Source of the DNA: Bacteroidota bacterium
GTDB lineage: Bacteria > Bacteroidota > Ignavibacteria > Palsa-1295
DNA length: 64,000 nucleotides
Direction: 5' to 3'
Assembly: GCA_018266755.1 (NCBI GenBank)
Contig: JAFDZW010000001.1
Coordinates: forward strand, 1-64,000
Numbering within the stretch: the first letter of the stretch is position 1; each line of letters starts with the position of its first letter. Below the pieces are notes generated by a model. It was not told the origin of the DNA. It did not search any database and saw only the letters and a program-made list of their open reading frames with translations. The position numbers and the translations under genes are program-made. Below, in pieces: positions 52,137-60,700 of the stretch.

Positions 52137-54383
52137 ATGAAACGATTTCTATTCGGACTTGCAGTCTTCTCATTAGCGATACTGGTTGCGACGCAGGCTA
52201 TGGCCCAGACGTACGCAAATCGGTTCGGAAAACTCGTGCTCGGCGGCAACGGCGGCACCGACCTTACGAACACCCTTACGCTCCTGACGAGCGGAAGCGG
52301 CTGGACCACCGGCGCGAAGACCTACGTCTTCCCGCTGCCCGGGACCGGCATCTTCCACTCCGACGGATCCGGCACCCTGACGCTCGGCGCCATCAACCTC
52401 GCTTCCGGCGATGTTACCGGCATCTTACCGCCTGCCAACGGCGGTACGGGCGTCAATAACGGCACCAATACGATCACCATCACCGGCGGCAACGTCTCGA
52501 TCACGGGGCCCTTCAGCGGCACGCCGGTCGCTTCGAGCGGTACGCTCACGGCGAACCGTGTCGTCACGACCGACGGCACCGGCAAGCTCCAGACGACGGA
52601 CCTTGCCAACGGACAACTGCTCATCGGCAACGCCAACTCGTTCACCGCAGCAACGCTCACGGGTACGGCCAACCAGATCACCGTTACCAATGGTACCGGT
52701 ACGATCACGCTTGCGACGCCGCAGAGCATCGGCACTGCTTCCACGCCGACCTTCGGCGGCCTGACGCTTTCCAATCTTACCGCGCAACCGGGCGTCGTGC
52801 ATAATAGCTCGGGCGGTGTGCTTTCATCCGGTGCGGTGGCACTCGGTACGGAAGTGTCCGGTACGCTGCTCCCGACAAACGGCGGTACGGGCGTCTCGAA
52901 CTCCAACTCCAACACGATCACGCTTGGCGGACCGATCGTCACGGCAAATAGCTTTTCGACGGCGGGCAACTTCCCGCTCACGCTCACGACCACTGGCACG
53001 ACGAATATCACGCTCCCGACATCGGGGACGCTTATCGCCAGCGCCGGGGCACTAACGAATAACGGAGTCGTCTCGACCAATGGGTCGGGCAATCTCGTGT
53101 CAACTGCGCTGACCAACGGACAGATCCTCATAGGCAGCACTGGAGCTGCTCCGGTGGCAGCGACGTTGACCGCAGGTTCGAACATCACGATCACCAATGG
53201 CGGTGGCACGATCACGATCGCTTCGACTGCCAGCGGGAGTGGGACAGGTTCCAGCATATACACGGCACCATTCACGGTTGTCGCTGCTACTGGGTCAAGC
53301 GGGACGACTCTTGTTGATGCCGGACTAAACTTCCCGGTAGCGGCGAACGAGGTTTGGGTATTTGAGGCATTTTTATCTTGTAAGGGTGGTGTTGCAGCTC
53401 AAGGTATGAATGTGGCGATTTCGTTCACATCCGGTACGCTTGAAGCAACATCATTTGGGTATAAGGACGGCTCACCGTACCATGCTGGGTCTTTCCGTCA
53501 TACGACCTCAGGGCAGACAAGTAATATTGCATATCTCTCAGATGCTAGCCTTGAGGGAATAATTCGAATCAGCGGTCTAATCGATAACACTGGCGGTAGT
53601 GCAGAAAATGTCAAGATTCAATTCGCATCGGCGGGCACAACAGATGCAACCACGGCAAATGCGTGCCGCGTCTACAAAGGTTCATACTTGGTAGCAACAA
53701 AAACAACCACGCAAGCAGCTGGCAGCACTACAACCTACACTTCAAGCACCACGTGGGTAGTGCCCACAGGTATCTACGCCATCAATGTTGAGGGTATTGG
53801 CGGAGCCGGCGGCGGAGGCGGCGGTGGCGCAGATGCAACGAATGCGGCCAACACCCGTAGTGGTGGTGGTGGTGGTGGTGGTGGTGCCGGTGAGTACATC
53901 GCAGCAAGGACCGTGTCCGTCGTCCCAGGTGAAACGCTAACCATTAGCATCGGGGCTGCCGGGACAGCGGGTGCGGCGGGCGTCGGAAATACCAACACGG
54001 CCGCTACGAACGGTGGCAATGGAGGTACAACAACAGTTGTTGGGTCGACCTCGGGGACGCTATTGAGTGCGAACGGAGGCACAGGCGGGACTGCAGGCAC
54101 CAACGCAGTTGGGGCAAGTGGTACTGGAGGCGCGTTGGGTGCAGGCGGGGTAGTCGCAGGTAGCAGTCCTGCAGGTGGTACCGCGGGTAATTCAGGAACT
54201 GCGGGTGGCAACGGCGCAAATGGCGTCGCTGGAACAGCAGGGAATGGAGGCAGTGGCCCGACGGGTGGCAACGCGAACACTGGTGGTGCGGGCGGTGCAG
54301 GCGCGCTTGGTGTTACCGGCGTGTTTGTCAACGGCAACGCCGGCAATGCCGGCACAGGTGGTTACGTGACGATCTCCTACTAG
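52137..54383 (+). CDS. Exported tail-fibre-like protein 5 with glycine-rich tip domain
   Basis: It has 748 residues from ATG 52137 (MKRFLFGLAVFSLAILVATQ, then AMA-Q). The N-module FGKLVLGGNGGTDLTNTLTL is shared with gene 4. The middle has GGTGVSNSNSNTITLGGPIV and NGQILIGSTGAAPVAATLTA. Residues about 410-540 form a compact domain of ordinary composition (VFEAFLSCKGGVAAQGMNVA, then AGSFRHTTSGQTSNIAYLSD). From about 545 a glycine-rich domain begins: YTSSTTWVVPTGIYAINVEG, a GGGGGGADAT run, then EYIAARTVSVVPGETLTISI and about 140 residues of GG-A-G-T-N-G patches. This is the layout of the Gly-rich tip of Gp38-type phage adhesins, in which glycine strands form a polyglycine sandwich. It ends GGYVTISY. 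Confidence 0.8.
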   Translation: MKRFLFGLAVFSLAILVATQAMAQTYANRFGKLVLGGNGGTDLTNTLTLLTSGSGWTTGAKTYVFPLPGTGIFHSDGSGTLTLGAINLASGDVTGILPPANGGTGVNNGTNTITITGGNVSITGPFSGTPVASSGTLTANRVVTTDGTGKLQTTDLANGQLLIGNANSFTAATLTGTANQITVTNGTGTITLATPQSIGTASTPTFGGLTLSNLTAQPGVVHNSSGGVLSSGAVALGTEVSGTLLPTNGGTGVSNSNSNTITLGGPIVTANSFSTAGNFPLTLTTTGTTNITLPTSGTLIASAGALTNNGVVSTNGSGNLVSTALTNGQILIGSTGAAPVAATLTAGSNITITNGGGTITIASTASGSGTGSSIYTAPFTVVAATGSSGTTLVDAGLNFPVAANEVWVFEAFLSCKGGVAAQGMNVAISFTSGTLEATSFGYKDGSPYHAGSFRHTTSGQTSNIAYLSDASLEGIIRISGLIDNTGGSAENVKIQFASAGTTDATTANACRVYKGSYLVATKTTTQAAGSTTTYTSSTTWVVPTGIYAINVEGIGGAGGGGGGGADATNAANTRSGGGGGGGGAGEYIAARTVSVVPGETLTISIGAAGTAGAAGVGNTNTAATNGGNGGTTTVVGSTSGTLLSANGGTGGTAGTNAVGASGTGGALGAGGVVAGSSPAGGTAGNSGTAGGNGANGVAGTAGNGGSGPTGGNANTGGAGGAGALGVTGVFVNGNAGNAGTGGYVTISY

Positions 54384-54414
54384 TAAGTTGAGGGGTGTTT
54401 GACTCTCCCTAGCA

Positions 54415-54440
54415 CGGCAGGCCTTCGGGCCTGCCGCTTT
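54415..54440 (+). terminator. Intrinsic terminator after fibre-like gene 5
   Basis: CGGCAGGCC-TTCG-GGCCTGCCG with a stable tetraloop, then CTTTTGC. Confidence 0.88.
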
Positions 54441-54541
54441 TGCTTACCTACGTTTTTTGTAAAATTCTTGTTTCTAAAGTTGTTTATTATCAATAGTTTA
54501 CAGAAAAAATCGTGTAGTGTGATTGCGCGAGGTCGTTTCGC

Positions 54542-54572
54542 TTGGAATATGGTCCTTGTCTGCGTATATTTG
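54542..54572 (+). promoter_or_regulatory. Promoter of fibre-like gene 6
   Basis: TTG (54542-54544), a 20-nt spacer, and TATATTTG (54565-54572), a perfect TAnnTTTG. The spacing matches that of the gene 7 promoter exactly. Confidence 0.7.
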
Positions 54573-54754
54573 CCTTAGTTATCAATCGCTTTTGCCCTTT
54601 TACACTGCGGATTGTTGAGAGACTAGCCATAGGAATCCGCACTCCGGCGATCAACTGGATCTACGCTTGCCGTCCAGCACGGTAGGCGTAGTGATGCTCT
54701 GCATGCAGCACCGTGTACTGGATAACGTTGATTTTTTTTTACCCAGAAAAACAA
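54573..54754 (+). ncRNA. Candidate structured 5' leader RNA, copy A
   Basis: CTTTTGCCCTTTTA (54589-54602) is followed by a hairpin with arms TGCGGATT (54606-54613) and AATCCGCA (54634-54641). The loop is GTTGAGAGACTAGCCATAGG. Copy B upstream of gene 7 has the same loop core (GTTGAGAGA..TAGCCAT), the same distance (22 nt) from the -7 box to GCCC, and compensatory stem changes. A second hairpin here is CTACGC (54661-54666) / GCGTAG (54686-54691), with CCGT-ccagc-ACGG inside. GCAGCAC and a T-run (54732-54740) are also shared. It is not matched to any riboswitch I know. Confidence 0.65.
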
Positions 54755-57349
54755 ATGAAAAAACTGATCGCACTTGCCGTGTGCCTGTTGCTCACAGGAC
54801 AAGCCACAGCTCAACGCCATAGCGCACAGATCGATGACGGCGCTGGTCATTATTCACTGATTACCGGCAGTAACCCCGGCGGCACGTTCGTGCTACCTGC
54901 GGGCGGCGGTTCGATCCTCGTCGCAACGACCCCCGGCGTCTCGTCGGCGTGGCTCTTGGGCGGGAATCTCTCATCGAGCCCGAACAACCAGATCGGGACG
55001 CTCGATGCGACAAGCTTCAATATCGTCACCAACGGCGTTGGCAATGTCCGGATGTCGTTCTCCTCAGCCGGTGCAATCACGATGCCTGCGTTGTCCAACG
55101 GCGTGATGCACATCACGGGCGGCACGGGCACGCTTGCGTCGAGCTTGATCGTCGACGCCGATGTCAGCGGCTCGGCATCGATCGGCTACGGAAAGCTGAA
55201 TCTGACGAACTCGATCCAGAACGCGGACATCGTCGCCAATGCCATCACGACTTCGAAGGTCGCGAATGGTACGGTCACGACGAGCAAGTTAGCCGACAGC
55301 GCCGTCACCGGCTTGAAGCTGCTTTCGCACTCCGTCACGCCGAACCACATGGATATGACGGGTTCGAGCAACGGTAATGTTCTGACGAACGTTGGCGGCA
55401 GCGCGACGTGGACAGCACCGAGCGGCACCCCGACCGGCCCCGCCGGTGGTGATCTCGGCGGTACCTATCCGAATCCCACGATCGCCAATAGCGCGGTCAC
55501 GAGTGCGAAGATCTTGGACGGCACGATCGTTGATGCCGATGTGAGCCCGACAGCCAACATCGCATACTCGAAGCTCGCACTGACGAACTCGATCCAAAAC
55601 TCCGATATCGTCGCCAACGCCATTACGACATCGAAAGTCGCCAACGGTACGGTGACGACCAGCAAAATGGCCGATAGCGCGATCACCGGCTTGAAGCTGC
55701 TTTCGCACTCGGTCACGCCGAACCACATGGATATGACGGGTTCGAGCAACGGCGACATCTTGACGAACGTTGGTGGGAGTGCGACGTGGACAGCACCAGC
55801 CTCCGCGACGGTGACAACGAACTCGACGCTCAGCGGTAATGGTACCGTCGGTTCGCCGCTTGGCATCAACCTCGGGAATTCGAATACGTGGACAGCGAAT
55901 CAGACATTCGGCGGCACATTCCTGATCACGGCAAACTCTCGCATTGCGATGACCAACAGCGACAACCAGGCACGCGATATCCGCTTCCAGGAACCGAGCG
56001 GCACGGGTTCGCAGTATGTCGGCTTCCGTTGTCCGTCTGTGTCGAACAATGGCAACTACCTGTTCCCGGCAGCCGTCGGCGCCGTCGGCGATGTTCTGAC
56101 GCTTTCGTATAGCAACGGTGTTGACTCGGCCTACATGGTATGGTCGACGCCCAGCCATTCGCCGACTGGCGCAGCGGGTGGTGATCTGACGGGTACGTAT
56201 CCGAACCCGACGATTGCTGCGAATGCAATCACGAGTGCGAAGATCCTCGACGGTACGATCGTCGATGCCGACGTTTCAGGAACGGCTGCGATTGCATATT
56301 CCAAGCTTTCGCTGACGAACTCGATCCAAAATGCAGATATCGTCGCCAACGCCATCACGACCTCGAAAGTCGCGAATGGTACGGTGACGACGAGCAAGTT
56401 GGCTGACAGCGCCGTCAGCGGGTTGAAGCTGTTGACCAAGGCAGTGACCCCGAACCACATGAATATGACGGGTTCGAACAATGGCGATGTGCTGACGAAT
56501 GTCGGCGGAAACGCCGCATGGACGGCACCGACCGCGACGCCGACCGGCGCTGCAGGTGGCGATCTGACCGGCACGTATCCGAACCCGACGATCGCTGCAG
56601 GTGCAGTGACGAACGCGGATATTGCCGCTGCAGCCGGAATCCCGTACTCGAAGCTTACCCTGACGAACTCGATCCAGAACATCGATATCGTCGCTAATGC
56701 CATCACGACCTCGAAGGTCGCCAACGGTACGGTGACGACGAGCAAGTTGGCTGACAGCTCCGTCAGCGGGTTGAAGCTGCTGACACATGCGGTTACATAC
56801 AACCACATGAGCTCATTTGGCGCGAACTCGGGCGATGTGCTCACGAATGTCGGTGGCACGGTGCAGTGGGCTGCTCCGAGCTCGAGCTCGGGTACGACGA
56901 TCACGAAGGCGAAAGTCAGCGATGAGTCGCGCACGAGCACCACGACCTTGGCCGATGACGGCGCGTTGGCGTCGATCGCTCTAAACGCAAGCTCAACCTA
57001 CACGGTATCCGGCATGTTGAACGTCGAGTGCGCGAACAACGCACCGGATGTGAAGATCGCCTTCAACTTTACGGGTACGACCACAACAATGCGCATTGTC
57101 ACGCATGACATCGGTCGCGGCGCCGGCAATAACCAGGTTAACCAGGAGGTGGTATGGAATACGAGTGGTGGTGCCCAAGCCTTCACGAACGACGGCGGTA
57201 CGAATAAGCACACATGGATCATGTTCAGCGGTGTGATTCAGACGGGTGCCAGCTCCGGCAACCTCAGCGTCCAGTGGGCGCAGAACACCAGCAGTACGAA
57301 CGCAACGACCATGCTCACCGGCTCGAACATCACAGTAGTGAAGCAATAA
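54755..57349 (+). CDS. Exported tail-fibre-like repeat protein 6
   Basis: It has 864 residues from ATG 54755 (MKKLIALAVCLLLTGQATA-Q). The N-module is HSAQIDDGAGHYSLITGSNP, then LPAGGGSILVATTPG. The stalk is built of four near-identical units of about 100 residues: SIQNADIVANAITTSKVANG, TVTTSKLADS, SVTPNHMDMTGSSNG and VLTNVGGSATW (starting near 55198, 55590, 56320, 56665). They are separated by phage-fibre motifs GGDLTGTYPNPTIA. The C-terminal part (ALASIALNASSTYTVSGMLN, then VECANNAPDVKIAFNFTGTT and NITVVKQ) is a different domain from the other members, possibly a jelly-roll head. It is preceded by a structured leader and followed by a strong terminator. Confidence 0.8.
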   Translation: MKKLIALAVCLLLTGQATAQRHSAQIDDGAGHYSLITGSNPGGTFVLPAGGGSILVATTPGVSSAWLLGGNLSSSPNNQIGTLDATSFNIVTNGVGNVRMSFSSAGAITMPALSNGVMHITGGTGTLASSLIVDADVSGSASIGYGKLNLTNSIQNADIVANAITTSKVANGTVTTSKLADSAVTGLKLLSHSVTPNHMDMTGSSNGNVLTNVGGSATWTAPSGTPTGPAGGDLGGTYPNPTIANSAVTSAKILDGTIVDADVSPTANIAYSKLALTNSIQNSDIVANAITTSKVANGTVTTSKMADSAITGLKLLSHSVTPNHMDMTGSSNGDILTNVGGSATWTAPASATVTTNSTLSGNGTVGSPLGINLGNSNTWTANQTFGGTFLITANSRIAMTNSDNQARDIRFQEPSGTGSQYVGFRCPSVSNNGNYLFPAAVGAVGDVLTLSYSNGVDSAYMVWSTPSHSPTGAAGGDLTGTYPNPTIAANAITSAKILDGTIVDADVSGTAAIAYSKLSLTNSIQNADIVANAITTSKVANGTVTTSKLADSAVSGLKLLTKAVTPNHMNMTGSNNGDVLTNVGGNAAWTAPTATPTGAAGGDLTGTYPNPTIAAGAVTNADIAAAAGIPYSKLTLTNSIQNIDIVANAITTSKVANGTVTTSKLADSSVSGLKLLTHAVTYNHMSSFGANSGDVLTNVGGTVQWAAPSSSSGTTITKAKVSDESRTSTTTLADDGALASIALNASSTYTVSGMLNVECANNAPDVKIAFNFTGTTTTMRIVTHDIGRGAGNNQVNQEVVWNTSGGAQAFTNDGGTNKHTWIMFSGVIQTGASSGNLSVQWAQNTSSTNATTMLTGSNITVVKQ

Positions 57350-57380
57350 AGCCGACCTGAGGATCTACATCTTATGAAAA

Positions 57381-57407
57381 AGCAGGCCCATCCGGCCTGC
57401 TTTTTTT
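57381..57407 (+). terminator. Intrinsic terminator after fibre-like gene 6
   Basis: AGCAGGCC-catcc-GGCCTGCT followed by a run of seven T. Confidence 0.92.
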
Positions 57408-57507
57408 GTCCTATATACGAGTCCGTCGTCTCCCAACCTATTAATTTTATTCGAAATAAGCTATTGTGTGTCAAAAAGAGGGCATTATAGGCCTAAAATC
57501 CGAATAA

Positions 57508-57539
57508 TTTGGATTCGATCAAAAACCGTTGTATATTTG
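57508..57539 (+). promoter_or_regulatory. Promoter of fibre-like gene 7
   Basis: TTTG (57508-57511), a 20-nt spacer, TATATTTG (57532-57539): a full match to the Bacteroidota consensus. Confidence 0.72.
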
Positions 57540-57717
57540 TATGGAAGTCAATGGATTTTTGCCCTTTTATTTCGGACTGTTGAGAGAATTAGCCATGTGA
57601 GAGTCCGAGCCCAGATACAAACTGGAATGTCGAAGTAATAGTATAGTGGCGGAGCAATAGTGTTCGCCAGCAGCACATTAGGATTTGCAGTTTTTTTGAT
57701 ACTCAGACATTCGAATT
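57540..57717 (+). ncRNA. Candidate structured 5' leader RNA, copy B
   Basis: TTTTTGCCCTTTTA (57556-57569) is followed by the hairpin TTCGGACT (57571-57578) / AGTCCGAG (57602-57609), with loop GTTGAGAGAATTAGCCATG plus TGAG. Compared with copy A, two stem pairs differ on both strands (G-C to T-A and T-A to C-G), which keeps pairing. A later GGCG...CGCC hairpin lies near 57641-57665. GCAGCAC is followed by a T-run (57692-57698), as in copy A. Confidence 0.65.
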
Positions 57718-60700
57718 ATGAAACAGTCGATCGCATTCCTGCTTTGCGCGTTGTTCGCAACGACGGCGCTTGCCCAGCAGCCTCATAACCTTCAGCTTGA
57801 TGACGGTTTGGGGCATTTCTCCCTAATCCAGGGATCCTTCACTGGTGGAACATATACGCTACCTCCTGGCGGCGGCATGATCCTCACGGCTCCGCAACCC
57901 GGGACGGCCTCGCTTGCGTGGCTTACCCACGGCAACTTGTTGCTTGACAGCGACTGGACCAACAATATCCTCGGCAATCTGGATAACTATCCGTTGCGCA
58001 TCGTTACGAATGCGATGACGCGTATCTATGTCGCGGCTGATGGAACGACCAATATCAATGACAGTGCCTACGCTGTTACGCATATCGGTAACGGTTCGGC
58101 AAATCCGCAGCTCGTTATTCAGGGTTCGCCCGACGCAATTTCTGGCGACTCGTACCCGAGTTCGAAATGGGATCTCGACGTGCAAGGCGATGCAGCCGTG
58201 TCCGGGATCGCGCGTTTCGGGCAGTCCGGCGCCAGCATCTGGATCGACGGATCGAGCTTCCCGAATAATTCGATCGTTTCGGATTTCAACCTTGCGCTCG
58301 AATCGTATCCGAGTTTCTCGGTGCTGATCAACGATGCGAACGGCAACAATACGAATATCAACTCATCGGTATCGGCAACGACGACGATCGGCACGAATTC
58401 CAACGGTTCGACGATCAACCTCAATGCCCCGACGATCTCGGCGCCGAATATTCCCTCGAGCGTGACGGCCACAAATGTGCTCGTGCTCAATAGCGGCAAT
58501 ATCGAGCAATCGTCACTGTCGTTCGTCACCGGCTCCGGCACCGTGAATACGATTCCGAAGTGGACGCCAAGCACGAATACGCTCGGCGATTCGAAGCTGA
58601 CAGACGATGGCACGACCTTGAATTACAACAGCGGCTCGTTCACGGCTGCGGCGACTGGTATTACGATGACAGCCGATGATCCGGGTGCGGGCGTCGGAGA
58701 CGCCGGGCAGATCGTGGTTCGCGGCTCGACCGATAATAACCAGCAGCTGAAGATCGGCTACAATACGAGTGGTGACTATGCGACGATCATGTCCATCCGC
58801 CAGGGGTTCGGCGGTCGCGCACTGTATATCAATCCGCTCGCCGGAAATGTTGGAATCGGATATACCGGCGGCACGTCTCTGACCGCTGCCCTCAACGTCA
58901 ATGGTACCGTCAAGATCGCTTCGCTTCCGGCAAGCGCATCGAGCACGGTCGTGACCTCGAATAGCGGTACACTCGAATCCCGGCCCATTGGCGAAATCGC
59001 CGTTACAGGTACCGGCACGCAGAACTTCATTACAAAGTGGAATAACGCAGGCGGTACGACCATCGGCAATTCGTTGCTCTCCGACGACGGTACAACTTTG
59101 AACTACAACACCGGCATGTTTACGGTCGCATCCGCAACCGGCAACACAGTGACCGGCGGTTCGCTCACAGTTGGTAACTTGACGACCAACGGCGTCGTGC
59201 ACGCAACTGGCGGCACGGGCCTTTTGGCTTCGAGCCTGATTGTCAATGCAGACGTCGATCCGGCGGCTGCGATCGCCTACTCGAAGTTGAACCTCGCATC
59301 GAGCATTGTCAACGGCGACCTCGCCGGTGGCGTGTATGGCGCGATCACGGGTATCGGCACGCAGAGCCAGGCGCTGAACATGAACTCGCACCTGATCAAC
59401 AACGTGACCGACCCGGCTTCTGCACAGGATGCGGCCACGAAGAACTACGTTGATAATTCGATCACGAACGCCGTCACTGCCGGAACAATTGGGCAGCTTG
59501 CGATCTATACAGGCACCAACTCGATCGGTAGCACGAATCTCAGCGGCGATGTGACGACCAGCAACAGCGCGGTCACCACGATCGCGACCGGTGCAGTCAC
59601 GAGCGGTAAGATTCTTGATGGTACGATCGATAATGTCGATGTCAGTGCTACGGCAGCGATCGCCTACTCGAAGTTGAACCTCGCATCGAGCATTGTCAAC
59701 GGCGACCTCGCCGGTGGCGTGTATGGCGCGATCACGGGTATCGGCACGCAGGGCCAGGCACTCGACATGAACTCGCACCTGATCAATAACGTGACCGACC
59801 CGGCTTCCGCCCAGGATGCTGCCACGAAGAACTACGTCGATAACACCATCACCTCGACGGCATGGGTACACACCGGCAACTCAGGGTTGACCGATAACAC
59901 GAATAACTTCCTGGGTACGTCAGATGATGTTCAGTTGCGTATCGTCACCAACGGTACGACACAAATGATCGTAGATAATTCGGTCAATCCGCATACACTT
60001 GACATGGTGGCAGGCGGTACGGTGACAAACGTTGGACACATCAACGCTGGGGGCGGTACGATCAACTTGGACGATAATACGGATCTGAACAACCACGACC
60101 TCAGCAATCTCGGCTATGTGACGATCAATACGGGCGGTGGGGCAACCATCAAGTCGGCTACCGGAACAGACGGTGTGTCGATCAACGACTTCGTGGATAT
60201 GAATAACCATCGGATCGTTAACGTCGTCGATCCGACATCCGCTCAGGATGCTGCGACGAAGAACTACGTGGACAACTCGATCACAACTGGCATCAACGGC
60301 GCAGTCAACGGGACGACGGGCCAGCTCGCAGTCTTCACCGGAACGCATGCAGTCGGTAATGGCGATCTCAGCGGTGATGTGACTACCGCCGGAACAACTG
60401 CGACAACGATCGCGAACGGCGCGGTGACGAGCGCGAAGATTGCAGACGGTACGATTGATAACGTCGATATTAGTAACACGGCAGCAATTGCCTACTCGAA
60501 GTTGAATCTCGCTTCGAGCATCGTCAACGGCGACCTCGCCGGTGGCGTGTACGGCGCGATCACGGGCCTCGGCACACAGAGCCAGGCGCTCGACATGGGT
60601 ACCACCAATAAGATCGTCAACTTGGCCGATCCGACATTGGCCCAGGATGCTGCGACTAAGAACTATGTCGATAACTCGATCACGACGGGCGTCAACGCTG

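Larger units (their letters stand above)
54384..54754. other. Regulatory region between fibre-like genes 5 and 6
   Basis: No gene seen. It contains a terminator (54415-54440), an AT-rich patch, a promoter (54542-54572) and the structured leader (54573-54754). Confidence 0.8.
57350..57717. other. Regulatory region between fibre-like genes 6 and 7
   Basis: No gene seen. It contains a terminator (57381-57407), a promoter (57508-57539) and leader copy B (57540-57717). Confidence 0.8.

Noticed and set aside
58513-59871. Open minus-strand frame opposite fibre gene 7
   Set aside because: Antisense shadow of the repeats; the repeated blocks in it simply mirror the sense repeats.
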